Source: Ascoidea asiatica (lineage: Eukaryota; Ascomycota; Saccharomycetes; Ascoideales; Ascoideaceae). From it: a DNA stretch of 64,000 nucleotides. Of this stretch, positions 1 to 13,611 are shown in pieces. The notes beneath the pieces are model-generated. The model searched no databases, had not been told where the DNA came from, and saw only the letters and a program-made list of their open reading frames with translations. Position 1 is the stretch's first letter. Every line of letters begins with the position of its first letter. The stretch lies in the NCBI GenBank assembly GCA_001600695.1, contig BCKQ01000004.1, positions 1,121,677-1,185,676 of the forward strand, read 5' to 3'. The translations under genes and the position numbers were made by a program.

Positions 1-717
1 GTTACCCATAATTATGGTAGATCCATACTTCTGGATATTAATTTGGGTCGTAATGGTCGGAATATAGGATTGACAGATAGTAAAACGTGACCTCTTTACA
101 CCTGGAACTTTTTGGGACAAGTTGACCAAAAAATCCAATAAAATGCCAATAAAACCCCCTCATGAAAACCGATAACCTAAAAACATGTTATTTAACATTA
201 ACAATACTGATTTTTATTATCTTTCATTCAATCCGAGATTTTATTCTGTAACAAATATTGATATTTGATTTATCCTTCAAAATCGATAAATGATTAATTC
301 ATTTACATTTTAATAAGTATAATTAATGATAAATCAATATATTGTTTGCTAAAACTAATAGTAATAGTAAGATTGATGATAATAAATCAAGTTGGTGAGA
401 GGATTCTTTAAATTTATCTTGCATTCTATTCAAATCTTGATCTCTCAGAGATTACATCAAAAACTTCTTTTTATAAAATATCTAAATACGATATTTATTT
501 TTTAACTAGGTCATAAACTGAAAATATAATTCTGTGACATTAGTTATATCTTTTTTTCAATAGAGTGATAACTTCTTAGACATATAATCTGGAATACTAT
601 TAGGTTTCTCTAGTCGATAATTTGATCTATTTCATTTCAATTTATTTTAATTCAATTTATATCAATTCAATTCAAGTTATATTTCAACTATAATAATTAA
701 TTTTAGATTGAATAAAA
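1..717. other. Intergenic, upstream of the Zn2Cys6 regulator
   Basis: AT-rich DNA with no ORF that looks like a gene. The last 100 bases before the ATG are rich in short TTCAATT/TCAATTTA repeats, typical of the 5' flanks in this window. Nothing else is recognised. Confidence 0.6.
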
Positions 718-2200
718 ATGTTTTCAAGTTTTGATATTCATGGTTCTTTAGAAAATATATCTATAGAAACAATTGAATCATTATCTTCTTTTTCAAATAA
801 TGATAAAAAAGCAATTGACAAAAAGACAAATGAAAAAACAATAAATGATGAAAATTCAATTGAAATTAAAAATAGAAAGTCTAGTGTTATTAATATAAAT
901 AATGATAATTATAAAGATAATGATAATAATTATGATCTTAAAAAAAATCAAACTCAATTTCAAATAATTTCTAACAATAATAATTCTTCAATTCAGAAAT
1001 TAAATAAAGTTAAGTTATCCTCAAAGTCAATCAAAGAAAATTCAAATTCAAACTCTCATTCCCATTCTCATTCAAATTCACATTCACATTCAAGTTTACA
1101 TTCAAATTTAAATATAAAACATGATTTTCCAAATAAATTAAAGTTTGTTGGTGAAAGAGCAAGATCAAAAACTGGTTGTTTTCAATGTAGAAAAAAAAAG
1201 AAAAGATGTGATGAAAAAAAACCAATTTGTGGTTTATGTACAAGAACAATAATGAATTGTATTTGGCCTGAATATGATAATAATAATGTTTTGATAAATA
1301 AACATGAATTCAATATTTTAAAATTAAAGAAAAAAACATCAAATTCAATTTCAAATTCAACCTTAAGTTCTAAAGATTCAAATATCGTAACTTCAAAAAT
1401 TACTAAAAATTCAATTAAATCTAAACAAATAAATGCTTCAGATTTAACTAAGTTTATAAATAATTCTTTGAAAGCCCCTTTATTCGAAAAGACCATCGAA
1501 AATACTTTACCAAATTTAAATTCAAAAAATATAATTTCGAATCACTTTTTAAATAATATTAATAATAATAAACTAAATAATGATGAAACTTCTCAATTTA
1601 AAAACGATTCATTTTTTGTAAATGATAGCAATCCATATAACGGCTTTAATAATAATGCAAATAATCACACGAATTATAACTATTCAAAGAGTCTTACAAA
1701 TAATTATAATGATAATAACTTTATAAATCAGAACTATCTCAACTCAAATAACAATCTTAATCATAAAAATTACCCTAATAATAATAATATAGGAAAAACA
1801 AAATTATCAACAAGTGAATTATTAAAATTATTTAATAGTGATAATGATAATATCTTTGAAGATTTTTTAAATTTAAATTTCTCTTATTATACTCAAAATA
1901 ATAACAATTCTTCTAATGCAAAAAATGGGCCTAACTCAAATAATGATATTGGTTCAAATAATGGAATTAATTTAAATAATACGGACTTTTCAATGATTAA
2001 TAACTCATCTTTAAGTTCACTAGAGTATTCAAATAATCAAATTATTTCTGATTCCAATATATCTAATTCAAACTTAAATGAAATTCAATCAGGTATTCTT
2101 TATAATGATTATAATAATAATAACTATGATCATAATCATATTTATAATAAAAAACAAAGACTAAACTTTAATCAGGAGCTCATTAATAGTGATAATAATA

Positions 2201-2242
<42 letters not shown>

Positions 2243-3424
2243 TCAAAAACAACTCTTATAGTTATAGCTATATTGATAATTCGATTCTAGATTCGATTGA
2301 TGATAAGAATTTAACATCATATGAAAATTCTTCTATAATTTCCTCAGTTGGTAAAAATTATTTTATTAATAGCGAGGGCAATGATGATAATTATAATGAT
2401 GATTATGATACTAGAAGAACATATAGTGCAAATGATTTATTATCAATATTAAAAAAATTCAATTTAATTAAAAATCCTCCATTAGTTACAAATAATCCAC
2501 CATTATATTATATAAATTCTTTATTTGAAAAGAAAAGTAATAATTATTCCAAAGAATTAGTTTTTTTAGAATATTACTGTTCAAAATTAGCTAAAGCATT
2601 TAGTGTTATTCCTGATGATAATTTAAATTCATTTTTAAGTATATATTTACCAATGGCATCAAAAAATGAAAGTATATTATTTGGATTAATTTCATGGGGT
2701 GGTAAATTTTTAAATGATAATTTAGGTAATTATTATTTCAAAAAATGTGAAGATTTATTAATTTTAAATTATAATAGAATTATTTTAAATTCTAGTAATA
2801 ATAGTCATAATAGTGATAATAAAGTTAATTCAATTGATAAAGAAACAATTTTAATTACATTAGCATGTTCAATGATCTGTATGGATATTAATATTACTAC
2901 AGGAGATGTTAAAAATTGGATAAAATATATTAAAATCTGTAAGAATATTATAAAAATTTCTGGTGGTGTTAAAAATTTAATTAATAATATTGAAGGTAAA
3001 TTTTTAATTTTTAATTTTTTCTATTCAGATATGTTAAGTTCACTGTCATATGAAAATGGAACATTATTACCAATTGAGGAATATAATAGTATATTTGGAG
3101 ATGCTACTTTTAAAAGTAAAGAAAAATCTGAAATGGTTAAAGATACTAATGATAAGTCAAGTAGTATTGATGAAAATATAAAAGTTGACAAACATAAGGG
3201 AGATGAAGAAGAAGAAGAGGAGCATGATGAGATTATTACAGATCCTATTCAAAGTTGTTTGAAACCATTGTTTTTAATATTAGGAGAAATTAATAATTAT
3301 ACAAACCATATGAGGAAATTATCCCTCAATTATGAGAATAATGATGATATTCATATCAATAATGATAATGACAGTCTAATAGATGATTTTAAAGATGGTG
3401 AATTGTTAAATAAAGAGATAAACA

Positions 3425-3466
<42 letters not shown>

Positions 3467-3984
3467 TTGAATTTAAAATGGAATTATTAAATAATAATGA
3501 AATTTTTTATAAAAAAATGGAAAAAAAAATTGAAGATTGTAAACCAATTAAAAAAGAATTGAATTTTTTTCTTAAAAAAAATAAAAGAAAAGAAATGGAA
3601 GAAAATTTAATGTTATTTGAATTATTTCAAAATTCATTAATTTTATTTTTAAAGAGTACAATAAACAAATTAATACCAATATTACCAGAAATTGAAATTT
3701 TAGTATTTAAAATCAATCAATCAATTGATATATTAATAGAATCTTCAGTTAAATGTATTTTATGTTTTCCATTATTAATATCAGGTATAAATACAATTGA
3801 TAAAAAAGTTAAAATTGAAACAATTCAAAGATTTGATAAATTAATTGATTTGTATAATGTTGGAAATTTTAAAAGAGCTAAAGAAATTGTTTTAGAAAGT
3901 TGGAGACTTAATAAAAATGGAGGTATTTGTATTAATTGGTATGATATTGCACATAAATTTAATTGGCATTTAAATCTTGGTTAA
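718..3984 (+). CDS. Zn2Cys6 binuclear-cluster transcription factor
   Basis: A 1088-residue nuclear DNA-binding regulator. The zinc cluster is complete, with Cys154, 157, 164, 171, 174 and 181 (C-x2-C-x6-C-x6-C-x2-C-x6-C), a basic run RKKKKRCDEKKP inside it, and a conventional WPE after the last Cys. In front of the cluster lies a Ser/His/Asn-rich repeat (SNSHSHSHSNSHSH). After it come about 400 residues of Asn/Ser-rich linker with a pure Asn run near residue 500. From about residue 560 to the end the protein is more ordered and hydrophobic, resembling the regulatory domain of fungal Zn2Cys6 factors (Fungal_trans_2-like, inferred), interrupted by an acidic stretch near 830 and a second Asn run. 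The cluster is certain; the target genes and the S. cerevisiae counterpart are not recognisable. The ATG at 718 is the first in frame. Confidence 0.88.
2202..2242 (+). repeat. (AAT)n microsatellite coding an Asn run
   Basis: In-frame AAT repeat, broken by one AGT, inside the Zn2Cys6 regulator. Length variation here would change the Asn run without a frameshift. Confidence 0.9.
3427..3465 (+). repeat. (AAT)n microsatellite coding an Asn run
   Basis: Second in-frame AAT tract in the same regulator, between the acidic stretch and the C-terminal helices. Confidence 0.9.
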
Positions 3985-4469
3985 TAATTGAAATTTTTTT
4001 TTGTTAAATGTTAGAATAATTCTCAATTTAATGGATACTGTATGTTTAGTTTCTTTAGCTCTATTTTCATGAAGTTATCTTCAAATATTTTTTTTCAAAG
4101 TTTCGTTTCGACCTTTTGAAACAAATAAATAAACAAGTTATGCTTTTAAAAAGAATTGAATTAGTTTTGAGCCATAGTCAATATACTCTCTCAATAAGAT
4201 TTTAAAAAGAAAAATATCGTGATCAAAAAATATGACAAAAAGGTTCATCTTGTGATTGTTTGATATTATTTTCAATACTTTGAAGAGTAATAATAATAAG
4301 GCTGATGTGAATAAAGTAATATTTGTAAAGTTTTATCGATAAGGTTATATGGTTTCTGAAGACACAAATTTTCAAAATTATTCAAGATTATTCAAAATTA
4401 TTCTGATTTAAATTGTGGTTGAAGAGTATCGGATTAATTATGAGAATTTTTAACACTGGCAATTACCAA

Positions 4470-4500
4470 AACGGTAAGAGGGGTCATTTCGACCCCCGTT
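4470..4500. other. GC-rich hairpin
   Basis: GGGGTC (4480-4485) pairs perfectly with GACCCC (4491-4496) across a 5-base loop. AACG (4470-4473) pairs with CGTT (4497-4500) around a 6-base bulge. It marks the start of the GC-rich island. Confidence 0.5.
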
Positions 4501-4787
4501 GAAAAACAGCCTAATTTAATCTTATTTTAACATCGATCAAACCAATAATTAAAATAGCTCATTTTTCCTGGCAACAGAGCAAAAAAAGCTTGTTCAGTAA
4601 GATTCAATCCCATGAAACCCTGGCGAGTCTTGGCACTTTCGGTGGGGCAGCACAGAGCCGTTAAGGGAATTATTCTGCATGTGGTCTGTTTACCTTTTTT
4701 GTTTGTTGCTGTTTCCGAGCTTTATCCGATTGGTGTCCGAGACAACGGTGCTTCCGCACACACTCTAAGTCCGGGTTAAACTCCGCT

Positions 4788-4793
4788 CACGTG
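4788..4793. promoter_or_regulatory. CACGTG motif
   Basis: E-box palindrome in the GC island, about 1.86 kb before the C2H2 regulator start. It matches the core bound by Cbf1/Pho4-type bHLH proteins; binding here is inferred. Confidence 0.4.
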
Positions 4794-6106
4794 CCTTTCC
4801 GCTTCAAACTTCCCTGGTAACAGTCCAGACCTCAAAGTCAAGCGCTAAACTTCGTGTATTCCTTTACGGACCCCGGCACAGGAGCCACGAATATCTGTGT
4901 TGTATTTTCAAATCTGCCGCAGATAATTTTTGACTTTCTCGTTTAGCACTCTTTGGGGTGGGTTACTTCCGCTTTTGAACCAGCTGTGTGGATCCGACTG
5001 CACTCCAGCCACTACTCAGCCCACAGCCATCACAACACGCCTGCTTGCACCCCCGGAAAGCTCGTCTTTTAGATTACGCTTTAGTTACGTAAGCGTATGG
5101 GGGTCTCGATACCCGATTATTCCTCATTTAAAATCCGACTTCTCAGAGAATATTCAATGAATGCTTAATAAATATTCCATGAATATACCGGCAAATTTAA
5201 AGAAAATAAAATAAATATTTTATTTCATTTCGGTTGAATTCTTTTCAATCTATTATTTATTATTTTTTAATAAACCTTTTCTATTTATCATTTATTCATC
5301 ATGTATTTAACGCTTTTTTATCACTTGTTTTTTTTTATTCTCTCTTGAAGTTATTCAAGAAATACCTTTTCAATGAGTATTTATTCAATCTTATTCAAAT
5401 TTATTCAATTATAAATCCACTTATTTTCCAATTTTTTCTAGCAATTTTACTTATTTTTTGCTCTCAACTTAAGTTTAAACATTTGATGGATTCTTTATTT
5501 CTTTAGTGGTCTGTCTGGCTTTAAACCTAAGTAACATTATTGCTAATCTACCGATTATAAGTATATCTATTGATTATGATTTATTTCCGAATTTTGCTTA
5601 ATAACTAAGCTTATCATTTCCATTCTAATCTTTCCAACTTCGTTTTTAATTTCTACAGCTTTGTAATGCTTGAAGTATTAAAAATAAATTTGTTGAATTG
5701 ATTGATTAATTTGCTCTAGGCTATTTAAAAAGCTTATTAGTCTCGCAAAACAAGAAAAATGACAATTCTTATTTTTAAAATTTCTTTTTGTCTTTGATTT
5801 TCATTTTAGATTCAAAAATTTAAATTTTTAATTCTTTTTCGCTTTGTTCTTTTGATTTTTTCTCTTCGTTGGCTCTTTATTTTTTTTATTTTTATCAATT
5901 GACTTTTATTCATACCATTCATTTTTGCATGCTTGTTTGATTTTTTGTTTTTTTTACTCAGTCATAACTATCTCTAACTCAAGTTTATCAATATTCATAA
6001 CATTTTCAAAAACCATCATAAGCTTACTTTTTGAATAATCTTCAATTGCTTTTTTATTCAATATCTAAGCATTAATTTCTTTCTCTTTTTTTATTTACTG
6101 TAGTTA

Positions 6107-6107
<1 letters not shown>

Positions 6108-6146
<39 letters not shown>
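6108..6146. repeat. (TTAC)n microsatellite
   Basis: About ten tandem TTAC units in the AT-rich upstream region of the C2H2 regulator. Confidence 0.9.
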
Positions 6147-6646
6147 TTTGTATATTTATATATTTATATTTATTTACTTATTATTTTTTACACCATCCAT
6201 ATAATCAAACTCTATTAGGTATTAATTAAATATAAACCAATATCCCACAATTTTTAATTTTTTATTTCTTATTATTCTTAATATAATTTTTATTTAATAA
6301 ATATCAAAACAATAAAATGTTAATCAATTAAATAATTTTAGATAATATTATATTATATCCATATTATACAAAGTACTTTATACAAATTACACAATACCAA
6401 ATTACGGCTGAATCTAATCCGACTTCAAATATACATAACAAACAGTACAAATTACATAATTACATAATTATAAATTATAAGATTCAAATAAAACCTATTT
6501 TAGTCTATTTATTAACTTCATATTTCAATTCAAGGGTTTAAATAAAATAAGCATTTAGTTATATTCATATTTATATATAATTAAGTATATATTATTTTCT
6601 TTTTTTTTTTGTTTTATTATTATATTATTTGGAAACTCATTTTAAA

Positions 6647-8777
6647 ATGGATCCTATAGTTCCAGAAAATCAAATAAATCAATTAAATGAAATAAATGAA
6701 ATAAAGCAGATAAATGAAAAAAATGAAATACATAAAGTAGAACCAATAGATTCTTTAAATCAAACAAAACAAATAGTTCAAATAGATGAAAAAGACAAAA
6801 GAGATAATAAAGATGTTATTACTAATAATAATAATGTCAATGAAAGTAATAATATAAATTCAATTTCAAGTATAGATATGAATTCAATAATTTTATCATC
6901 AAACTCATTACTTTCTAAATATGATAATATCATTAAAAATAAGGATACAAATGATCATATCAAGGATACAAGTAACAATAATAATGATACAAATATCGAT
7001 ATAAATAATGATACAAGTAATGATACAAATAACTCAGATAATCAAAAACTGAAAAAAAAAAGACCTGCAGGTCATTATCCATGTGAATTTCCAGGTTGTG
7101 ATAAAACTTTTACAAGATCTGAACATCGTTCAAGACATATGTTAAATCATAATGCTTCAATAATTTATAAATGTCCATGGCCAAATTGTCCAAAAACTTT
7201 TGTAAGAAATGATTTAAAATTAAGACATATTAAAAGACATGAAAATAGATTAAAAAAAGAAGAAATTCAAAAAAATCTTGAAATTGAATCAATGAAAAAT
7301 AAAGATTTATTTTATAAAGGTATGGGTACAATGAATTTAAATTTAAATTTATCTTTATCTTCAAAAGATACTAGAATTATTAAACATAATCATCATAAAA
7401 ATAAGCTTAATAAAATCAATAAAAATAAAAAAATAAAATTAAATAATGATTCCTCTTTATCTTTATCTTCAGCTTCAAACCTTCAATTTATGGACAAATC
7501 TAAACAAAATAACAACTTAATTAATGAAAATAATAATACTATTAACAATTACTTTGATAATAACAGAATCAATTCAATACCGAGGAAAATGAATGAATTA
7601 AATAAAAATTCTTCAATTACAACCAAGGATGTTCCAATGGAAATAGTTTTCTCAGTTGATAGTTCAAAATCAATTCAAGATTCCAAGAAACCATTTTGCC
7701 AAGTTCCTTCAAATATACCTTTACCCCCTAAAAAAATCAATAATTCACTAAAAGACCCTATAATATTGAACAACTCCCTTATCACCAACAACAATATCAA
7801 TATTAATTCAGACAATGAAAGAAGTGAGAATTCCTCAAGTTCTTCATCATTATCCAGTTTATCAAACAATAATCCAAACATCAATTCAAATATCAACTCA
7901 AATATTAATCCCAGAATCAACTCAGCTTCGTTTCCACAGCCTAAGCGCTTGGGCTCGCCAGTTCTCATTTCCCCTGCCCACGCCACCGACCTCAACACCT
8001 TAAAAAATACGGTGAAAACGGCTACAAATTCAACCTCAAAGAAATCAATAAATACAATAAATAATACAAACTTGGCTCCCTATTCTAAATATATGATAAA
8101 CAATCATCAAATGAATAGTTCTACAAATAATAGCAATAGCAGCAGTATGAATGATATATCCAGTATTTTAAATGAAACTTCTCCAAGCCAAAAACAGCAA
8201 AATGATGCCCCTTTAATTTCTCAATCTCAAAGTCGGAATCCAATACAACCAACTTATTCCAATCCAGCAAATAGTCCAGTATTAGTAAAATCATCAATGA
8301 ATATGATAAACAATAAAAATAACAACAATATCAATAATAATAACATTAGTATAGGCAATGGTAGTAATCCAAATGAAAATTTCACTAATGATGAATCATT
8401 ATTCAATAATATGAACCCCCCAAATAATCATAATCCCAACAAAAATATTAATTTAAGTTCAAATACAATTCCAAATACGATTTCAAATGTAATTCCAAAT
8501 TCAAATTCTACTCGAAATATAACTCCATTTTCAAATGATCCTGTTAGTGATAGTAGTAATTATAATATAAATAATACCTCAAGTGATAGTCCTGGACTTT
8601 TAGATTCTTCTGATCCTTCTTTAACTCATTTTTTTAATTATATCTTTCATAGTAATGATCCTTTAACAAAACCTAATCATAAAAAACATCATCGTCCTAT
8701 GTCAAATAATCCTAATCATTATAATAATAATGAAAATAATACTAAAAGAAGGAATAATTTAGGTACCTCTTACAATG

Positions 8778-8819
<42 letters not shown>

Positions 8820-11755
8820 GTAATCATATTCATAATCATAATAATCCTAATAGAAATTTTAGACAAAATTCAACTTCTAATGTAAATTCTTCTTCATCTA
8901 GAAACTTAAGTCAGCAAGCATTTTCCAATATAAATAATAATCAAACAAATCTTGATCCAAATTTAAATTCAAATTATATTCCTAATAATAATACAAGTCA
9001 ACGATCAGGCTTAAATTTTTCGAATTTCTCAAATAATAGTAATAATAATAATAATAATGTCAATAATAGCAATGTCAATAATAACAATGTCAACAATGTT
9101 AAAAGATCTACTTCTCCATCATTTCCTGGGCAAAGAAATGCAATTTCTACTTTAAATTCAAATAATAGAAGACCTATACCTACTGATCCTCTGAATTATT
9201 CTTTTAATAATTATTCTACTCTTCGAACCAATTCTTCAAATAATCTCTCTAATAGAAATGGGCTTCAAAATCTAAATCAAAACCAATATAATGATAATTT
9301 AAATGATTTCTCAGGAAATATAAGTACTGATCCTACTATCAATCAACCAAATAGCTTTAATGCTCTTAAATCAAATAATTTAAGAAATTCTATACAGAAT
9401 AATATCATTGATAATAATATTGAAAATTCATTTTCAAATTATCCAAATAATAGTAATAATAATATTAATAATAACAATGACTTCCTTAATCAAACAGATT
9501 CGGACATGAATAGACAAAATAATTATAGTTTTTCTACAAATCCACAAAATGCTGGTTCAAATGATATAATTTATGATTCTGATATATTCAATAATAATAA
9601 TCCATTTCAACTTGATTTATCTCCAGGCGCAATGAATGAATTATTTTCATTATCTCCAACTTTTCCATCTCCCTCTGCTCAAACTTTAATCAATAATGAT
9701 TTAAGAAATTCATTTTTGAAATTAATTCCAGATTTAGAACGTCATCCAGATTTTACAATTGAAAATTTAGAAAAATGTTTAGTTTCTTATTGGTCTGTAT
9801 TTCATATAAATATGCCAATTTTGCATAAACCATCTTTCAATACTCAAGAATCTTCACCATTATTAGTTCTTTGTATGATAATGATTGGTGCTGGATTTTT
9901 AAAAGGTATAAATACTTTAGAACCACATAAACCAAATAATTTAGATAATGTAATATCACCAGGTTCATTACCAACTTCTGCTGGTTGTGTTTTAGTTGAT
10001 GGTGGAGGTTTAGCTGATTTAATATGTTTTCCAATAAGAGGAATAATTTTTAATCATGATGATTTTAGTCCTCCTTCAAGCTTATGGGTTATACAAAGTT
10101 TAGTTTTATTAGAATATTATGAAAAATTTATGACTTCAAGAAAATTACATGAAAGAAGTTATTTACATCATGGAACTTTAATTCAATTACTAAGAAGAAC
10201 AAGAACTTTAGGTGGTGATCCACATAAAGAAGAAGCTGTTAGTAGTAATGCAAGTGAAACTGAAGAAGAAGATGATGATGATAAAAAAAAATTAAAAGCA
10301 AATGAATTATGGAAAAGATGGATTGAATATGAATCAATGAATAGAGCTGCATTTGTAGCATTTTATATTGATATTACTCATGGAATAATTTTTGGTCATC
10401 AATATATTCTTTCTTTATATCAAATTAGAATGAGAATGCCATGTAGTGATGAAGTTTGGGAATCTACAAGTCATGAAATTAATAATAATTTAAATAATGA
10501 TAATAATATCAATCATGAGTTTTCTAATGAAGCTTTACCACCAAAATTTAATAATGCTCCGTTTTTTTCAGAACTTCAAGCAATAATGAGTGGAAAAGAA
10601 ATAAGATCAAGATCATCACTTGGAATGAAAGTTTTAATGACTGGCTTATTAGCTGTTTTATGTCAATTACAACATGATCATTCTCAATTTTCATTATTAA
10701 GATCTAGTAAAATGGTAGATCATTGGAAAAAAGGATTATCTAAAATTTTTGATTATTTTATTCATCATATTTTAAATGGTTGTTGTAATTCAAGAACAAA
10801 TTTATTACCACTTCCTAATGATGAAATTAAACCTAATGAAAGTTCTTTAAATCTCAATAGAGACAATCAAAAAAATTTAAATGAAAACTTAATGAGTAAA
10901 ACATTTAGTGTTGGTACAAATATAACAGTTGGATCAACAGCAAGTTCAGTTGCATATGAACCAATAATACCAGAATATTTTTGTTCAAGTGATACTAGAT
11001 GTAAAGTACCTGCATATCATATTGCACATATTGTTATGACAATTAATCATTATGATTTAGTTATATTTGCAGGAGCACCATCAAGAATGAATGTTAAATC
11101 TAGAATGAATAATTATGATACAGTTAAAAGAAGAATATTCAATTGGACAAATGATTCAAGAAGTAAATTAGCAGTTTTACATGCATATTTATTTATATTT
11201 GAAATGTTATTAAAACCAGAAAATTTTGAAAATCAAACTCCATATAAATATAGTCCACTTGAAGATCCATTTCTTGAAAGAATAAATGCTATGGCAATTG
11301 CAGTTTTAACTATATGGGCATATAATTATTCTATTGAAGGACCAGAAACTAATATGTATGATGAAAATGATAATTTTATTAATTTTGCTTCAAGTAATAG
11401 TAATACTACTGATATTGATAGATCAATTGGAATTGAAGATGGATATAGTTATTTACAAAGAATAAGAAGTAGTTTAACAAGTCAAGTTGGATGTCCAATT
11501 CATTGTTTTCCAACTTTAGATGCAATGAAATTTATTGAAATTTCTAGAATTCAAGCAATTAAATTAGATTTAGTACCAAATAAAAGAAATATGGTTGGAT
11601 TATTAAGATTAGTTGCAAGTGCATTTTCTCATAGTAATTGGGAATTATCTCATGAATTTCGAGAATTATTTAATAATTGTGCAGAAAGAAGTTTAGGTAA
11701 ACATCAAATAAGGTGTGATTCAATGTATAAAGATGTTAAAAAATCAGGATATTAA
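6647..11755 (+). CDS. Large C2H2 zinc-finger transcription factor with fungal regulatory domain
   Basis: A 1702-residue DNA-binding regulator. The start chosen is the ATG at 6647; the frame is open six codons further up but only from a TTG. Two adjacent C2H2 fingers are intact: Cys146/Cys151/His164/His168 and Cys176/Cys181/His194/His198, both C-x4-C-x12-H-x3-H with the FPGC/WPNC and KTF-R pattern of Kruppel-like fingers. A very long Asn/Ser-rich linker (to about residue 1000) follows. From about residue 1010 (LRNSFLKLIPDLERHPDFT) to the end, an ordered region has the FHINMPILHKPSF signature typical of the fungal-specific transcription factor domain (Fungal_trans), as in Rsf2/Tda9- and Klf1-like fungal proteins. 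That family placement is inferred. Targets are unknown. The protein is unusually long, mainly because of the linker. Confidence 0.87.
8778..8818 (+). repeat. (AAT)n microsatellite coding an Asn run
   Basis: In-frame AAT repeat in the linker of the C2H2 regulator. Confidence 0.9.
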
Positions 11756-11835
11756 AAAAAAGTTTTAAACAATGTAAAATATTTATTATATAGAAAAAAT
11801 TTTAAATTAAATATTATAGATAAAAATTTAAAGAT

Positions 11836-12693
11836 TTAAGAATTATAGAATCTAATTGTAATAATATTACTATTGTTAATATTAATATTATTATTATTAT
11901 CATTATTATTTACAATATAATTATAATAATTAAAATGACAAAATGGACAATTTTTATTTAGATTTTGATAATCAGAAGTATTTTTATTCGCATAAATCCA
12001 ACTATTTAAACAAGTGGAATGAAAATAATGATTACATGGTAATTTTTTAATTTTATCTTTTGATTTATAATCACAAAGACATATAATACAATTATCAGAA
12101 TCATCATCATTATCATTATTGTTATTTTGATTAATATGATTTAGGATAAATGATTTATAATTCATTGACTTTATTTTGGTAGAAATTTTTGAGTATTTAT
12201 CCTTTAATTTCAATTTTAATTTTAATTTGAGTTTTGATGGATTTGATGAAATTTCTGGATTTAAAAAATCCATTAAACTTGAATCAGCTGAATCATTATC
12301 ATTAATGGTAAATTTATCCTTTTCTTTATCATTATCTTTATCATTATCATTACCTTTATCTTTATTTTTATATTTTATACTTGGTATGATTTCATCAAAT
12401 TTCTCTTTAAAAATTCTATTGTTAAAAGAGATTAATCTCAATTTAGTTAATTCATCTAATTGATTATCATCATCATCATCATCATCATCATTTTCAAAAT
12501 CATTTACAATTTGAATATTATGATCTAAATTATCTAGGACTTCATTCGTTTCTTTGAAATTTAATGAATTTGAAATCATACATAAGATAATAATGAGTAT
12601 AATTATAAAAGAAATTGTTCTTATATCAAAAATTTTAAAAACATTTGATAATTTAAATTTCTTTAATATATTTGAAATTAGCAATTCAATCAT
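11836..12693 (-). CDS. Membrane-anchored RING-H2 protein, probable E3 ubiquitin ligase
   Basis: A 285-residue protein, convergent with the C2H2 regulator 80 bp away. One hydrophobic segment at about residues 26-44 suggests a single membrane anchor. A middle region rich in Asp/Lys/Asn follows, including an Asp run coded by a CAT repeat. A RING-H2 domain lies near the C-terminus: Cys202, Cys205, Cys220, His222, His225, Cys228, Cys249 and Cys252, with Trp232 at the usual E2-contact position. Such proteins transfer ubiquitin from an E2 to membrane or luminal-pathway clients. It resembles fungal Tul1/ATL-style ligases only in layout, so no orthologue is named. The spacing between the sixth and seventh ligand (20 residues) is rather long for a RING. 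Confidence 0.82.
   Translation of the reverse strand: MIELLISNILKKFKLSNVFKIFDIRTISFIIILIIILCMISNSLNFKETNEVLDNLDHNIQIVNDFENDDDDDDDDNQLDELTKLRLISFNNRIFKEKFDEIIPSIKYKNKDKGNDNDKDNDKEKDKFTINDNDSADSSLMDFLNPEISSNPSKLKLKLKLKLKDKYSKISTKIKSMNYKSFILNHINQNNNNDNDDDSDNCIICLCDYKSKDKIKKLPCNHYFHSTCLNSWIYANKNTSDYQNLNKNCPFCHFNYYNYIVNNNDNNNNININNSNIITIRFYNS
12465..12491 (-). repeat. (CAT)n repeat coding an Asp run
   Basis: Trinucleotide repeat inside the RING-H2 gene, giving a run of Asp on the minus strand. Confidence 0.85.
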
Positions 12694-13611
12694 TAGTAAG
12701 ATTGAATAATATTAATTTGCAATTTTTGATAAGCATAGGACTTTTTGAATCAATGAAGTTGTCACATATATAGTAAATTATCTATGGAATCCAATGAAGT
12801 ATCATAAAGCTATTTTCTAATGGAACTATTATGTCATTTTTATTATATTCTTGTTGATGAAGTTTTTAATCTATTCCTGGCCACTGAATATAAATCAAAT
12901 AAAACAAAAAAGGTATAAAATTGCTAATAAAATAGCAAAAGCACAGTTTGTTTGGTATTTGCAGAGAGAGACCAGGAGTTTGGTGCTTGTTGCAAGTACC
13001 AACTCAGTGGTAATTTAATTGATACCATAACTATGGTTTATTATTACTAATTCCATAGAAGTGGTCTCTACCATTAACCTGGATTATTGTTTTAAACTTT
13101 AATAATGTCACGTGCCTTCTCGGGATTGCAATTACACAGTCAGCGCGGCTAACGTGCCCCAATTAGGAAACTTCTTGAAGCAGGGCCGGTAAAAATCAGC
13201 TTTCAATAGCCGAATTCGTAACTTCAACTTTATTTTCCAGTCATTTTTCATTGACTCAGAATTAAAAATCGTTCAAAAATTTGGAAAAACATGAAAGAAA
13301 ATACAAGTTTTTGATTACCGACGATAGATGATAAAGATAAATTAACTTCAATCAGGGTTAACAGCATTTATGATGAATAGAATAAGCTGATAGTCTCTTT
13401 AAGGGTTGTAATGAATTTTGATTCTGGTAGAATTAAAGAAAAAATCTGGTTTTTGAAAATTTATTAGATCTTTAACATAATTTGACAGTGAATAAAATTT
13501 AGTTGATTTTCTTTATTAGTTTTCTTAAATCAATAATATCAAAAGTACCAGTTTCTTAGAAGTAAAAATCAAAAGAAAATAAAGTAATAAAACTGATAAA
13601 ATCTTTTAAAA
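12694..13611. other. Divergent promoter region, RING-H2 / MFS1
   Basis: Serves two divergent genes. It holds a GC-richer island (about 13080-13215), a CACGTG and a 16-mer (13025-13040) that recurs in the DNL4/PMT2 promoter. No ORF of note. Confidence 0.6.
13109..13114. promoter_or_regulatory. GTCACGTG motif
   Basis: CACGTG preceded by GT, the extended Cbf1-type site. It is 416 bp from the RING-H2 start and 503 bp from the MFS1 start. Confidence 0.45.

Larger units (their letters stand above)
3985..6646. other. 2.7-kb gap with a GC-rich island
   Basis: No gene recognised. A hairpin lies at 4470-4500. About 4600-5150 is clearly richer in G+C than the flanking genes and contains one CACGTG. 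From 5160 to 6640 the DNA is extremely AT-rich, with a (TTAC)n microsatellite. ORFs here start at TTG and have no family signature. The length is enough to hold an unrecognised non-coding RNA or a large promoter for the C2H2 regulator. Confidence 0.55.

Noticed and set aside
4930-5160. 76-codon frame in the GC island
   Set aside because: TTG start and Pro/Thr/Ser-rich product; GC-rich DNA has fewer stop codons, so long frames arise by chance.
5234-5506. 90-codon hydrophobic frame
   Set aside because: TTG start in T-rich DNA; T-rich triplets give Phe/Leu/Ile and mimic a membrane protein.
3985-6646. Centromere or replication origin in the longest gap
   Set aside because: AT-rich DNA is everywhere in this window; no inverted-repeat pair or consensus element specific to a centromere or origin could be recognised.
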